From the NCBI RefSeq assembly GCF_024628865.1, contig NZ_CP102384.1:2677001-2741000 (forward strand): a DNA stretch of 64,000 nt. Direction: 5' to 3'. A program made the position numbers and the translations under genes. Source of the stretch: Sphingopyxis sp. DBS4 (GTDB lineage Bacteria > Pseudomonadota > Alphaproteobacteria > Sphingomonadales > Sphingomonadaceae). The notes beneath the pieces were generated by a model that was not told the origin of the DNA, did no database searches, and was given only the letters and a program-made list of their open reading frames with translations. Positions within the stretch are counted from its first letter, which is position 1; the number at the start of each line of letters is the position of its first letter. Below, piece after piece: positions 24,881-32,953 of the stretch.

Positions 24881-26380
24881 TCATCGCACGCGCTCCATCG
24901 TCTCGTGGGCGCGGGCATAAAGCTCGCGCACCGCGGGTTTGGACAATTTTCCGGTGGCCAGCCGCGGCAGCGGGTCGGCCGAAAAAGCGACGTAGCGCGG
25001 CACCTTGTAATTCGAGAGATTGGTGTTGCAGTGATCGATCAGCGCCGCGACGTCGACCTCGGCCGCGCCATGATAGACGACGAACGGCGTCTCCCCGAAC
25101 TTGGGATCGGGCGCGGCGATCGCCAGCGCCTCGACGATGCCGGGAAATTCGCACACCACCCGCTCGACCTCGGCGGCCGAGATATTGAGCCCGCCCGAGA
25201 TGATCAGATCCTTCATCCGGTCGACGAAGGTCAGCAGGCCACGCTCGTCGAGCATCCCGATGTCGCCCGACCAGAGCCAGCCGTCGCGGATTGCCTTCGC
25301 CGTCTCTTGCGGGTTGCGCCAATAGCCCTGCATCATGCCCGGCGAGCGCATGACGATCTCGCCCGGCTCGCCGGGGTCGCAGGGGCTGCCGTCGGGGCGC
25401 AGCACGCGCACCTCCATGAAGATGCCGCCCCAGCCGCATTTCTCGGGCTCGTCCATCGCCAGATGCTCGGGCATCATCGTGACGTTGCCGCCGACCTCGG
25501 TCTGGCCGTAGATCTGGCGGATCGTGATCCCCTTCGCCTTCCAGCTATCGAGAAGTTGCCGGCTGACGCGCGCGCCGCCGGCGGTGGCCAGACGGATCGA
25601 CGACAGGTCGGCGTCGGCGAAACCGGGGCAGCGCGCGATCGCCTCGAAGAAGGTCGGTACCGCACCGAAGCAGTTGATCTTCTCGTCCTCGATCAATCGC
25701 AGGATCGCGTCGGGAACGAAGGCAGGTTCCATGAAGATGGTGCAGCCCTGCGTCGTATAGTGGACGAGCTGGACGAAGCCCGCCGAGGTGTTGAGCGGCG
25801 CAAGACTGATGATCCGCGCGCCCGCCGAAGAGGACGGCTCCTCAAGCGACCAGCAGGCGGCATAGGCAGTCATCGAACGGTTGGTGAAGACGACGCCCTT
25901 CGGCTTCGCCGTCGACCCGCTCGTCGCGATGATGACGACCGGGGCATCGGGCGCCGGATCATGCGCGGGCGAAGCGGGGGCGCCGTGACGCAGGGCCTCG
26001 ACCTCGGCCATCGGCCGGGGCGTCAGACCCGCAGCGGCGACATTGGCCGCAAAGTCGGGCGCGGCGAAGGCGAAGCGCGGCTCGGTCGTCTCGCAAAGTT
26101 CGCGAATTTCGCGCGGGGTGAAGCGGAAATTGACCGGATTGACGATCCCGCCCGCACGGATGATCCCCATGATCAGCGCGCAATAGGCGAGGCTGTTCGT
26201 CGAGCAGATCGCGACGCGGTCGCCGGGCTTCAGCCCATCGGCCTCCAGCATCGCGGCCACGCGATCCGACCACGCCTTGTAATCCGCATAGCTCAGCCGG
26301 TCGCCACCCAGCACCACGGCCGGCTGCTCGGGCCGCATCCGCGCCCACCAGGCGATCGCGCTCGACAATGTCTGCGCCAT
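24881..26380 (-). CDS. Acyl-CoA synthetase (AMP-forming)
   Basis: A 499-residue ANL-family ligase that would convert a carboxylic acid to its CoA thioester via an acyl-AMP. It shows the ATP loop IIATSGSTAKPKG, the motif IYGQTEVGGN, the hinge region WSGDIGMLDERG with FVDRMKDLIISGG, and the catalytic Lys near the end in LPRLATGKLSK. Length and motifs suit long-chain, cyclohexyl or aromatic acid ligases; substrate specificity cannot be read. A ribosome site GGAGAGGGACTA precedes the ATG. It lies 37 bases after the Rieske gene and 10 before the P450 gene. Confidence 0.9.
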   Translation of the reverse strand: MAQTLSSAIAWWARMRPEQPAVVLGGDRLSYADYKAWSDRVAAMLEADGLKPGDRVAICSTNSLAYCALIMGIIRAGGIVNPVNFRFTPREIRELCETTEPRFAFAAPDFAANVAAAGLTPRPMAEVEALRHGAPASPAHDPAPDAPVVIIATSGSTAKPKGVVFTNRSMTAYAACWSLEEPSSSAGARIISLAPLNTSAGFVQLVHYTTQGCTIFMEPAFVPDAILRLIEDEKINCFGAVPTFFEAIARCPGFADADLSSIRLATAGGARVSRQLLDSWKAKGITIRQIYGQTEVGGNVTMMPEHLAMDEPEKCGWGGIFMEVRVLRPDGSPCDPGEPGEIVMRSPGMMQGYWRNPQETAKAIRDGWLWSGDIGMLDERGLLTFVDRMKDLIISGGLNISAAEVERVVCEFPGIVEALAIAAPDPKFGETPFVVYHGAAEVDVAALIDHCNTNLSNYKVPRYVAFSADPLPRLATGKLSKPAVRELYARAHETMERVR

Positions 26381-26417
26381 TAGTCCCTCTCCATCCGGTC
26401 TGCCGCCGGTTCAACGA

Positions 26418-27596
26418 TCACAGAAGTGCTTCGATCGCTTCATAATAGCGCACGATGTTCGTCTCGAGCCCGCAATAGACGGTTTCCTCCGGCACGCCGG
26501 CGCCCAGGCCCTGCTGGCTGATCTCGGCCGCCCGGAAATCCTCGCCGCCGAAGACTCCGAGGATCAGCTCATAGGAGCGCGCGAACACCTCCTCGGCCTT
26601 GGGAGTCGATGCGGCCTCGGGTGTCAGCATGAAATATTCGACCGTCGTGCGGTCGGGAGCGCGCGGCATCAACAGCATGACGCTGGTATAATATTGGCTC
26701 GTCACCAGAACGCAGTTCGGGAAAGCCGTATAGGCGTGGGTGATGAGCTTGTGGACGTTCGCCGCCGGATCCTCGTCGAGCATTTCGGGGACATAGCCGA
26801 TGCGCCCCGACACCTGCCGGATATTCGGCCCGAACATGTCGACGATATTGGGGGCGTCCTGAAACTTGTCGCCGATCGACGCCGCATGCAGTCGCTGGAC
26901 ATGATAGCCTTCGAGAAAGGGTTCGAGCACCACTTTCCAGTTCGCCTTGAGGTCGAAGGTCTTGCGGCCGTAGACATGCGCCGACGCTATGCCGAGCGCG
27001 ACAAAATCCTCGGCGACCTGTTCGGATAAGTTGGACCAGTCGGCCGGGATATCCCGATTGAGCTGGACATAGACGATGCCACCCCATTCGCGTGCTTCGA
27101 GCTCGACGAGTCCGCGCTTGCTCTTGTCGAGATCCTGAAAGGCCTCGCTACGCGACACGCCGATCAGCTTGCCGTCGATGCCATAGGTCCAGGCGTGATA
27201 GGGGCAGGTCATGCGTCCCTGCTTGTGGACCGCGCAATCCTCGATGATCTTCGACCCCTTGTGCTGGCACGCGTTGACGAAGGCCTTGATCGTGCCGTCG
27301 CGAGTGCGCGAAACGAGCATCGGAAAGCCATAGCTGTCGCTCGCGACGACGCTGCCGGGTTCGAGCAGCGCCGACACGGTGACCGGAACCGGATAGCGGC
27401 GGAAGATTTTTTCCTGTTCGAGATCGAATCGCTCGCGCCCGGTGAAGATCGCATTGGGGCGCGTCGCACCGAAGGGGACCACGACCGCGTCCTTCTCGGC
27501 CGGGATCTTGCGGATCGCCGCGATCTGGCTGGGCGTCAGGTTGGCCAAAGTCGTCAGCTTGCGGGCGGGCCGCGCAATGTCTGCAACATCGCTCAT
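26418..27596 (-). CDS. Rieske non-heme iron oxygenase, alpha subunit
   Basis: A 392-residue ring-hydroxylating or Rieske monooxygenase component. The [2Fe-2S] ligands are Cys110/His112 (ACQHKG) and Cys131/His134 (TCPYHAW). The catalytic iron site is in NWKVVLEPFLEGYHVQRLH (Glu229, His232, His237). No beta-subunit gene and no dedicated ferredoxin or reductase lie nearby, so it may be an alpha-only enzyme using a reductase encoded elsewhere. Start ATG 27596 was chosen for GGAGAGG upstream; it is the first gene of the leftward five-gene operon, with operator C 50-62 bases upstream. Dioxygenation, monooxygenation and O-demethylation are all possible. Confidence 0.9.
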   Translation of the reverse strand: MSDVADIARPARKLTTLANLTPSQIAAIRKIPAEKDAVVVPFGATRPNAIFTGRERFDLEQEKIFRRYPVPVTVSALLEPGSVVASDSYGFPMLVSRTRDGTIKAFVNACQHKGSKIIEDCAVHKQGRMTCPYHAWTYGIDGKLIGVSRSEAFQDLDKSKRGLVELEAREWGGIVYVQLNRDIPADWSNLSEQVAEDFVALGIASAHVYGRKTFDLKANWKVVLEPFLEGYHVQRLHAASIGDKFQDAPNIVDMFGPNIRQVSGRIGYVPEMLDEDPAANVHKLITHAYTAFPNCVLVTSQYYTSVMLLMPRAPDRTTVEYFMLTPEAASTPKAEEVFARSYELILGVFGGEDFRAAEISQQGLGAGVPEETVYCGLETNIVRYYEAIEALL

Positions 27597-27645
27597 TTGC
27601 AGATTCCTCTCCTTATTGTCGGGCATAGCCTATTCCACCCTTTAC

Positions 27646-27658
27646 CTAATGACAATAG
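27646..27658. promoter_or_regulatory. Regulon-1 operator C
   Basis: CTAATGACAATAG lies between the divergent Rieske operon (start 27596) and the GMC-dehydrogenase operon (start 27711). It differs from operator B only by C/T and T/A exchanges at positions 5 and 7. Confidence 0.65.
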
Positions 27659-27710
27659 TTTTTTATGAGGACTGCGAGAGCGCTGCAAAAGCGGCCGGAA
27701 TCGAGGGATC

Positions 27711-29333
27711 ATGAGGATGGATTTCGACTATGTCATCTGCGGGGCCGGCGCGGCGGGGTGCGTTCTCGCCTATCGATTGTCGGAGAATCCGGCGATCAGA
27801 GTCGCGCTGATCGAAGCGGGGCCGCGCGATCGCCATCCCTTCATTTCGATGCCAAAGGGACTTGCAAAGGTGATGCAGGATCCGAAGCACCTCTGGGTTC
27901 ATATGAGCGAGCCCGAAGCGTCGACCGCGGGCCAGTCCGAAGCCTGGGTGCGCGGGCGCGTGCTCGGCGGGTCGTCGTCGGTCAACGGCATGATGTATGT
28001 GCGCGGCCAGCCCGCCGATTTCGACGCGATCGCGGAGAAATCGAGCGACGACTGGAGCTGGACGCATATCGGCGCGGCCTATCGCGCCTTCGAAAGCCAT
28101 GAGCTCGGCGCCGCCGAGACGCGCGGCGATGCGGGGCCGATGAGAATATCGATGCCGACGCAGCGGCTGCCGATTTCGGATGCGCAGGTCGCGGCGGGCG
28201 AGGCAATGGGCTGGACCAACAAGCCCGACGTCAACGCGCCCGACGACCAGGTCGCGATCGGCTATGCCCCGCGCACGATCTGGAAGGGCAAGCGCCAGAG
28301 CGCCGCGCAGGCCTTTCTGCGTCCGGCCGAAAAGCGGCCCAATCTGACCGTGCTGACCGACCGCACCGTCGACCGCGTGATCTTCGACGGCTCGCGCGCG
28401 GTTGGGGTCGAGGTCGTCCATGGCGGTGTGCGCGAAACGATCGACGCGGCGCACGAGATCATCGTCTGCGGCGGCGCGATGGCCAGCCCGGCGATCCTCG
28501 AACGTTCGGGCATCGGCGACCAGGACCGCCTCGCCGCGCTCGACATCCCGCTCGTCCATCACAACCCCCAGGTCGGCGAAGGGCTGATCGAGCATCGCGG
28601 CATCATCATGCAATGGAAGCTGACGAAGGAGGCGCTGTCGCAGAACCGCGTCTTCGGCGGCTGGCGCCTGCTGCTCGCGACGCTGCAATATTACCTCACC
28701 GGCGACGGGCCGATGTCGGCCGCCGCCTATGAAATCGGTGGCTGGTTCAAGACGCGGCCAGGACTGAACCGTCCCGACGCCCAGATGCTGATCGCGCCCT
28801 TCAGTTTCGACATGGCGACGCAGCGCACGCAGCTCGAGAAGCATCCGGGCATGAACGCGGTCATCTATCCGCTGCGCCCCACTTCGCGCGGGAGCATCCA
28901 TATCGCGACGCGCGACCCTGATGTCGCGGCGAGCTTCAAGCCCAATTATCGCGCAACCGAAGAGGATCGCGCCGCGATGATCGGCGCAGTGCGCGTGATG
29001 CGCGCCTATGCGAAACAGGCGCCTCTCGCGGGCATGATCGCCGAAGAGACGATGCCGGGGCCTGCGTTCGGTACCGACGCCGAAATCCTCGATGCCTATG
29101 ATCGCTTCGGCACCTGCGGCTATCATGCGGTCGGCAGCTGCCGGATGGGCAAGGATAAGGATTCGGTCGTCGATCCGGCGCTCCGGGTGCGCGGCGTCGA
29201 GCGGCTGCGCGTGATCGACACCTCGGTGATGCCCGCGATTCCGTCGGGCAATACCAATGGGCCGACGATGGCGATGGCCTGGCGCGCCGCCGACATCATC
29301 CTGCGCGATGCGCCGCAAGCGAAAGCAGGTTGA
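27711..29333 (+). CDS. GMC-family FAD oxidoreductase (choline dehydrogenase-like)
   Basis: A 540-residue flavoprotein alcohol dehydrogenase or oxidase. It has the FAD-binding motif VICGAGAAGCVLAYRLSE at the N-terminus and RGRVLGGSSSVNGMMYVRG (GMC signature 1 region). Signature 2 is GGAMASPAILERSGIGD, and the active-site His lies in CGYHAVGSCRMG near the C-terminus. It would oxidise an alcohol to an aldehyde, and the regulon also encodes an aldehyde dehydrogenase (32954-34366), so alcohol to acid oxidation is a plausible route. A GAGG ribosome site precedes ATG 27711. One base separates its stop from the acyl-CoA dehydrogenase start. Confidence 0.9.
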   Translation: MRMDFDYVICGAGAAGCVLAYRLSENPAIRVALIEAGPRDRHPFISMPKGLAKVMQDPKHLWVHMSEPEASTAGQSEAWVRGRVLGGSSSVNGMMYVRGQPADFDAIAEKSSDDWSWTHIGAAYRAFESHELGAAETRGDAGPMRISMPTQRLPISDAQVAAGEAMGWTNKPDVNAPDDQVAIGYAPRTIWKGKRQSAAQAFLRPAEKRPNLTVLTDRTVDRVIFDGSRAVGVEVVHGGVRETIDAAHEIIVCGGAMASPAILERSGIGDQDRLAALDIPLVHHNPQVGEGLIEHRGIIMQWKLTKEALSQNRVFGGWRLLLATLQYYLTGDGPMSAAAYEIGGWFKTRPGLNRPDAQMLIAPFSFDMATQRTQLEKHPGMNAVIYPLRPTSRGSIHIATRDPDVAASFKPNYRATEEDRAAMIGAVRVMRAYAKQAPLAGMIAEETMPGPAFGTDAEILDAYDRFGTCGYHAVGSCRMGKDKDSVVDPALRVRGVERLRVIDTSVMPAIPSGNTNGPTMAMAWRAADIILRDAPQAKAG

Positions 29334-29334
29334 G

Positions 29335-30339
29335 ATGGACTATAGGGACGCTCTCGATGCGCGATTCGACCGGCTGAAATCCGGCGAGAACGGTTGGCAG
29401 GCGCTTGCCGATGCCGGCGTGCTGGGCCTGCCCTTCGCCGAGACCCATGGCGGACTTGGCCTGTCGCCGCGCGACGGCTTTGCGGTGCTCGAAATCCTCG
29501 GTCCGCGCGGGATTGCTCTGCCCTATCTCGAATGCGTGCTGCTCGCCGGCGCCTTGCTCGACCGTGCGGGCGGCGACCATGCGGCGCATTGGCTGCCGCG
29601 CGTCGCATCGGGCGAAGCGAAGCTCGCCTTCGCATGGATCGACGACCGCGAGCCCGCGCGCGCCGAAGCGGGCGCCGCGGGCTGGCGCTTGTCGGGCGGC
29701 AAGCTGCTGGCCATCGGCGCGGCCGAAGCCGATGCGGTGATCGTCACCGCCGCGACGGACGATGGCGCCGCGGCCTTCGTGATCGCGCGCGAGGCGCTGG
29801 CGATGAAGGCCTATCCGACGATCGACGGACGCCGCGCCGCCGACCTGCTGCTCGACGATGTCACCGTGCCGCCCAGCGCCAGGCTCTCGCTCGACCCCGA
29901 CGACATCGCTCAAATCCGCGACATCGGCGCGGCCGGCATTGCGGCCGAAGCCGCGGCGATCATGGCGCGCCTCATCGCCGACACGCGCGACTATAGCGTC
30001 CAGCGCGAACAGTTCGGGCAAAGCATCGCACGTTTTCAGGTCGTCCAGCACCGGTTGGTCGATATGCATATCGAGGCGCGCCGCGCCGCGGCAGCTGCGG
30101 CCCTTGCCGCCGATGCGCTCGACCTCGACGGGGCGGAACGCGCGAGGGCGGTCAGCGCCGCCAAGGTCACCATCGCCGCCGCCGGCCGCTTCGTCGGACA
30201 GAATGCGGTGCAGTTGCACGGCGGCATGGGAATGACCGAGGAATTGCCGGTATCGGCACTGTTCAAGCGGCTGACGGTGATCGAGAGCGAGTATGGCACG
30301 CGCGACGCGCATCTCGCGCGCTATATGGCGCTTAGCTAA
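29335..30339 (+). CDS. Acyl-CoA dehydrogenase, short subunit
   Basis: A 334-residue acyl-CoA dehydrogenase family protein, shorter than the usual 380-400 residues. It retains the C-terminal helical domain (DYSVQREQFGQSIARFQVVQ, LHGGMGMTEELPVS). The N-terminal domain is reduced. Short acyl-CoA dehydrogenases of this kind often pair with a full-length partner in a heterotetramer, as ChsE1-ChsE2 in steroid side-chain degradation. A full-length member of the same regulon is at 31744-32949. It is the second gene of the GMC operon under operator C. Confidence 0.85.
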   Translation: MDYRDALDARFDRLKSGENGWQALADAGVLGLPFAETHGGLGLSPRDGFAVLEILGPRGIALPYLECVLLAGALLDRAGGDHAAHWLPRVASGEAKLAFAWIDDREPARAEAGAAGWRLSGGKLLAIGAAEADAVIVTAATDDGAAAFVIAREALAMKAYPTIDGRRAADLLLDDVTVPPSARLSLDPDDIAQIRDIGAAGIAAEAAAIMARLIADTRDYSVQREQFGQSIARFQVVQHRLVDMHIEARRAAAAAALAADALDLDGAERARAVSAAKVTIAAAGRFVGQNAVQLHGGMGMTEELPVSALFKRLTVIESEYGTRDAHLARYMALS

Positions 30340-30777
30340 GGCGTCTGCGTACCATCGTTCGAAATTTATAACGGACAGTGGTTTAGTGCGAACGAACTAC
30401 CAACAATGCTGGAGAATATGCGTCGAAGTGCCGAGGCGTATACCGCGTTTTCAAAGACCGGAGTGTTTCAGATAATCTAGGGTCAGGACCCATTAATTCC
30501 ACGATCGAGGCGTCGAAATGGCGAAGATATCGGGTTTGGGCGGGTGCAGGTCCGCTACTGACAGACGCGGACGTCGAAGCGTCGCAATCGAATATCCCAT
30601 GCGGCCACTCCACCGCTGGTGACGATCGTTAACGCGGGCTTGAGGCCTTGCGCAGAATGCTTTGAAGATTTCCGCCCGACTCTATACGGGCACCGGATTG
30701 GTTGCTTCCATCGCCTCGCGCGCAGGTTCCGCGCCCGGCCGTTCGATGAAGGCAGATCGCCGGGATTCTGAATTACA
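30340..30777. other. 438-base gap carrying dispersed repeat
   Basis: No gene is recognised. The first half has moderate GC, and the stretch from about 30476 contains TAGGGTCAGGACCCATTAAT followed by the 45-base repeat shared with 668-712. The stretch before rlmJ has no obvious terminator or ribosome site. The sequence looks like a junction between the catabolic operon and an inserted or relocated rlmJ segment. Confidence 0.5.
30505..30549 (+). repeat. Dispersed 45-base repeat, copy 2
   Basis: Matches 668-712 in the same orientation with one mismatch. Here it is preceded by GGGTCAGGACCCATTAATTC, itself containing a GGGTC/GACCC palindrome, instead of the long inverted-repeat arm seen at copy 1. 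Confidence 0.8.
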
Positions 30778-31608
30778 ATGAATTATCGCCATAGCTTCCA
30801 TGCTGGCAATAGCGCCGATGTCGTAAAGCACGGCCTGCTGATCGCCCTCGTGCGGGCCCTGCAGCAAAAACCGGGCGCGCTGACCCTGATCGACACCCAT
30901 GCCGGTTGCGGGCTGTACGACCTTGGCAGCGAGGAGGCGAAGCGCACCGGCGAGGCTACACAGGGCGTGCTGCGGGCCTTTGCCGACCCAAACCCCTTGC
31001 TGGACGACTATCGCGCCGCCGTGCGGGCGGTAAATGCAGAGGAAGAGCCGCGCCTCTACCCCGGATCGCCGCGATTTCTGGCGCAGCTTCTGCGCCCGCA
31101 GGATTTTCTGATCCTGAACGAGAAACATCCCGAAGACGCCCATGCCCTGCGCGGCGCGATGCGCGACACTTCCGCCGCCGTGCATCAGCGCGACGCCTAC
31201 GAGTTTTGGCTGGCGATGCTGCCGCCTCGCACCGCGCGCGGCGTGGTGGTGGTCGACCCGCCGTACGAGCAGATTGATGAACGCGCCCGTATCACCGCCA
31301 CCCTCGCAGCCGCCAGCCGCAAATGGGCGCATGGCGTGACGGTGGTCTGGTATCCGCTGAAAGACCGCGCAATGCATGTGCGGTGGAAGGCGCAGCTACG
31401 TAAGCTCGGTATCCTGAAGTTTCTGGTGGTGGAGCATTGGTTGTACGATAGCGATCAGCCCGACATCTATAACGGCGCGGGCCTTTTTATCGTCAACCCG
31501 CCCTACGCCTTCACGCAGGCGCTGCCGCCTCTGCTGGAAGCGCTGCGCGCCGCGCTGGCGCCCGAGGGGCATAGGGGAAAGATCACAACCGACTGGCTGG
31601 GCGATTAG
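30778..31608 (+). CDS. rlmJ: 23S rRNA (adenine2030-N6)-methyltransferase RlmJ
   Basis: A 276-residue methyltransferase that modifies A2030 of 23S rRNA using S-adenosylmethionine. The N-terminus MNYRHSFHAGNSADVVKHGL is the family signature, and the catalytic motif VVVDPPYEQ (DPPY, N6-adenine type) lies at about 158-166. Length agrees with E. coli RlmJ (about 280). It is unrelated to its catabolic neighbours and splits two regulon-1 operons. It sits beside a dispersed repeat and is followed by a possible gene remnant. Relocation or horizontal acquisition of this segment is suggested but unproven. No clear Shine-Dalgarno sequence precedes the ATG. Confidence 0.9.
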   Translation: MNYRHSFHAGNSADVVKHGLLIALVRALQQKPGALTLIDTHAGCGLYDLGSEEAKRTGEATQGVLRAFADPNPLLDDYRAAVRAVNAEEEPRLYPGSPRFLAQLLRPQDFLILNEKHPEDAHALRGAMRDTSAAVHQRDAYEFWLAMLPPRTARGVVVVDPPYEQIDERARITATLAAASRKWAHGVTVVWYPLKDRAMHVRWKAQLRKLGILKFLVVEHWLYDSDQPDIYNGAGLFIVNPPYAFTQALPPLLEALRAALAPEGHRGKITTDWLGD

Positions 31609-31745
31609 AATAAACCCTCATCTTCGCCTTCTCCCAAAGGAAATCCCTTCAACAGGCGCTTTGACGTCGGAAATTCCAGCATGGCTTCGCGTGGCATATC
31701 TCTGGCGTAAGGAAGCCGGAAGACCGGGGTTGCGACACGCGGATC
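31605..31745 (-). pseudogene. Possible 3' remnant of an unidentified gene
   Basis: Read leftward, this stretch gives about 45 codons ending VATPVFRLPYARDMPREAML, then FPTSKRLLKGFPLGEGEDEG and a final LF before a TAA. It looks like the tail of a real protein, but no start or body is present because the acyl-CoA dehydrogenase stop region lies directly upstream in this orientation. It may be a truncated remnant from the event that placed rlmJ here, or it may be chance. I do not recognise the family. Confidence 0.2.
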
Positions 31746-32949
31746 AGAGACCCAGTTCGGCCTTCGCCAAAATCCCCCGCTGAATCTCGTTGGTCCCGGC
31801 ATAGATGCTGCTCGCGCGCTCGTTGAGATAGTGAAGCGGCGCAATCGCCTGCCACACCTCGCCGCTGCAATAATCGTCGGGGTCGTGGCCGGGGATCGGC
31901 CCGCCGGGCATCGCGACGCCGGGCTGAAAGGCCCGTGCCAGCGGCCCCGCCGCGTCGAGCGTGAGTTCGGTGACGCGCTGCTGCAATTCGGTGCCGAGGA
32001 TCTTCATCATCGACGCATCGGCACCGGTCGGCGCGCCCGCCGACAGCCGTGAGAGAATGTCGCTTTCGAGCCGCGCAAGAATATCGCAGCGGATACGCAC
32101 CTCGGCCATGCGGACTTCGAGCAAGGCGCGCGCATGCCCCGCGGGCTGCGCGGCGACCTGCCCGGCCAGTTCATCGAGCGCCACATCGATCTCGGGCGCA
32201 TAGGCGCTGCCGCCGCGTTCGAATTCGAGCAGATATTTGGCGACGGTCCAGCCCTTGTCGATTTCACCGAGCACGTTGGTGACCGGAACGCGGACATCGT
32301 CGAAGAAAATCTGGTTCTGGATATGCTCGCCCGACGCCATGACGATCGGGCGCACCTCGATCCCCGGCGAGGTCATGTCGATCAGCAGGAAAGTGATCCC
32401 CTGCTGCTTGCGTTCGCCCTTCGCCGTGCGGACGAGGCAGAAAATCCAGTTCGCGACATGGGCGTGCGTGGTCCAGATCTTCGTGCCGGTGCAGACGAGA
32501 TCGTCGCCGTCGCGCACCGCCCTCATCTGCAGCGCGGCAAGGTCCGATCCGGCGCCGGGTTCGGAATAGCCCTGGCACCAGACATGCTCGCCGCTCAGCA
32601 TCCGCGGCAGGAAAAAGGCCTTCTGCTCTTCGGTGCCAAAGCCGATGATCGCGGGGCCGCACATCTTGATCCCCATCGGCGACACCGGCGGCGCGCCCGC
32701 GCGAACGCGCTCGCTCGCGAAGATATGGTGCTGGACGACACTCCAGTCGCAGCCGCCATATCGGGTCGGCCAGGCAGGCGCCGCCCAGCCCTTCGCATGG
32801 AGTTTCGCCTGCCATGCCATTTGCGACTCATGGTCCGCATAGACGCTGGTCATCAGCTTGCCGGCCCGGCGAAGCTCGGGCGTGAGTTCGGCCGCGAAGA
32901 AGGCGCGAACCTCTTCGCGGAATGCTTCGTCTTGCGCGCCGAGTTGCAT
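31744..32949 (-). CDS. Acyl-CoA dehydrogenase, full-length
   Basis: A 401-residue FAD-dependent acyl-CoA dehydrogenase. It has the substrate and FAD region GYSEPGAGSDLAALQMRA, CTGTKIWTTHAHVANWIFCL, and the C-terminal signature ASSIYAGTNEIQRGILAK (catalytic or FAD-binding loop). It would introduce an alpha-beta double bond in an acyl-CoA intermediate. The gene follows the aldehyde dehydrogenase gene with a 4-base gap, in the leftward operon under operator D. The short partner-like protein of the same regulon is at 29335-30339, so a heteromeric enzyme is possible. Confidence 0.9.
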   Translation of the reverse strand: MQLGAQDEAFREEVRAFFAAELTPELRRAGKLMTSVYADHESQMAWQAKLHAKGWAAPAWPTRYGGCDWSVVQHHIFASERVRAGAPPVSPMGIKMCGPAIIGFGTEEQKAFFLPRMLSGEHVWCQGYSEPGAGSDLAALQMRAVRDGDDLVCTGTKIWTTHAHVANWIFCLVRTAKGERKQQGITFLLIDMTSPGIEVRPIVMASGEHIQNQIFFDDVRVPVTNVLGEIDKGWTVAKYLLEFERGGSAYAPEIDVALDELAGQVAAQPAGHARALLEVRMAEVRIRCDILARLESDILSRLSAGAPTGADASMMKILGTELQQRVTELTLDAAGPLARAFQPGVAMPGGPIPGHDPDDYCSGEVWQAIAPLHYLNERASSIYAGTNEIQRGILAKAELGL

Positions 32950-32953
32950 CGGC

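Noticed and set aside
30682..31377. Leftward open frame antisense to rlmJ
   Set aside because: It covers the well-supported rlmJ coding sequence on the other strand and has no recognisable domain, although its last residues look protein-like.
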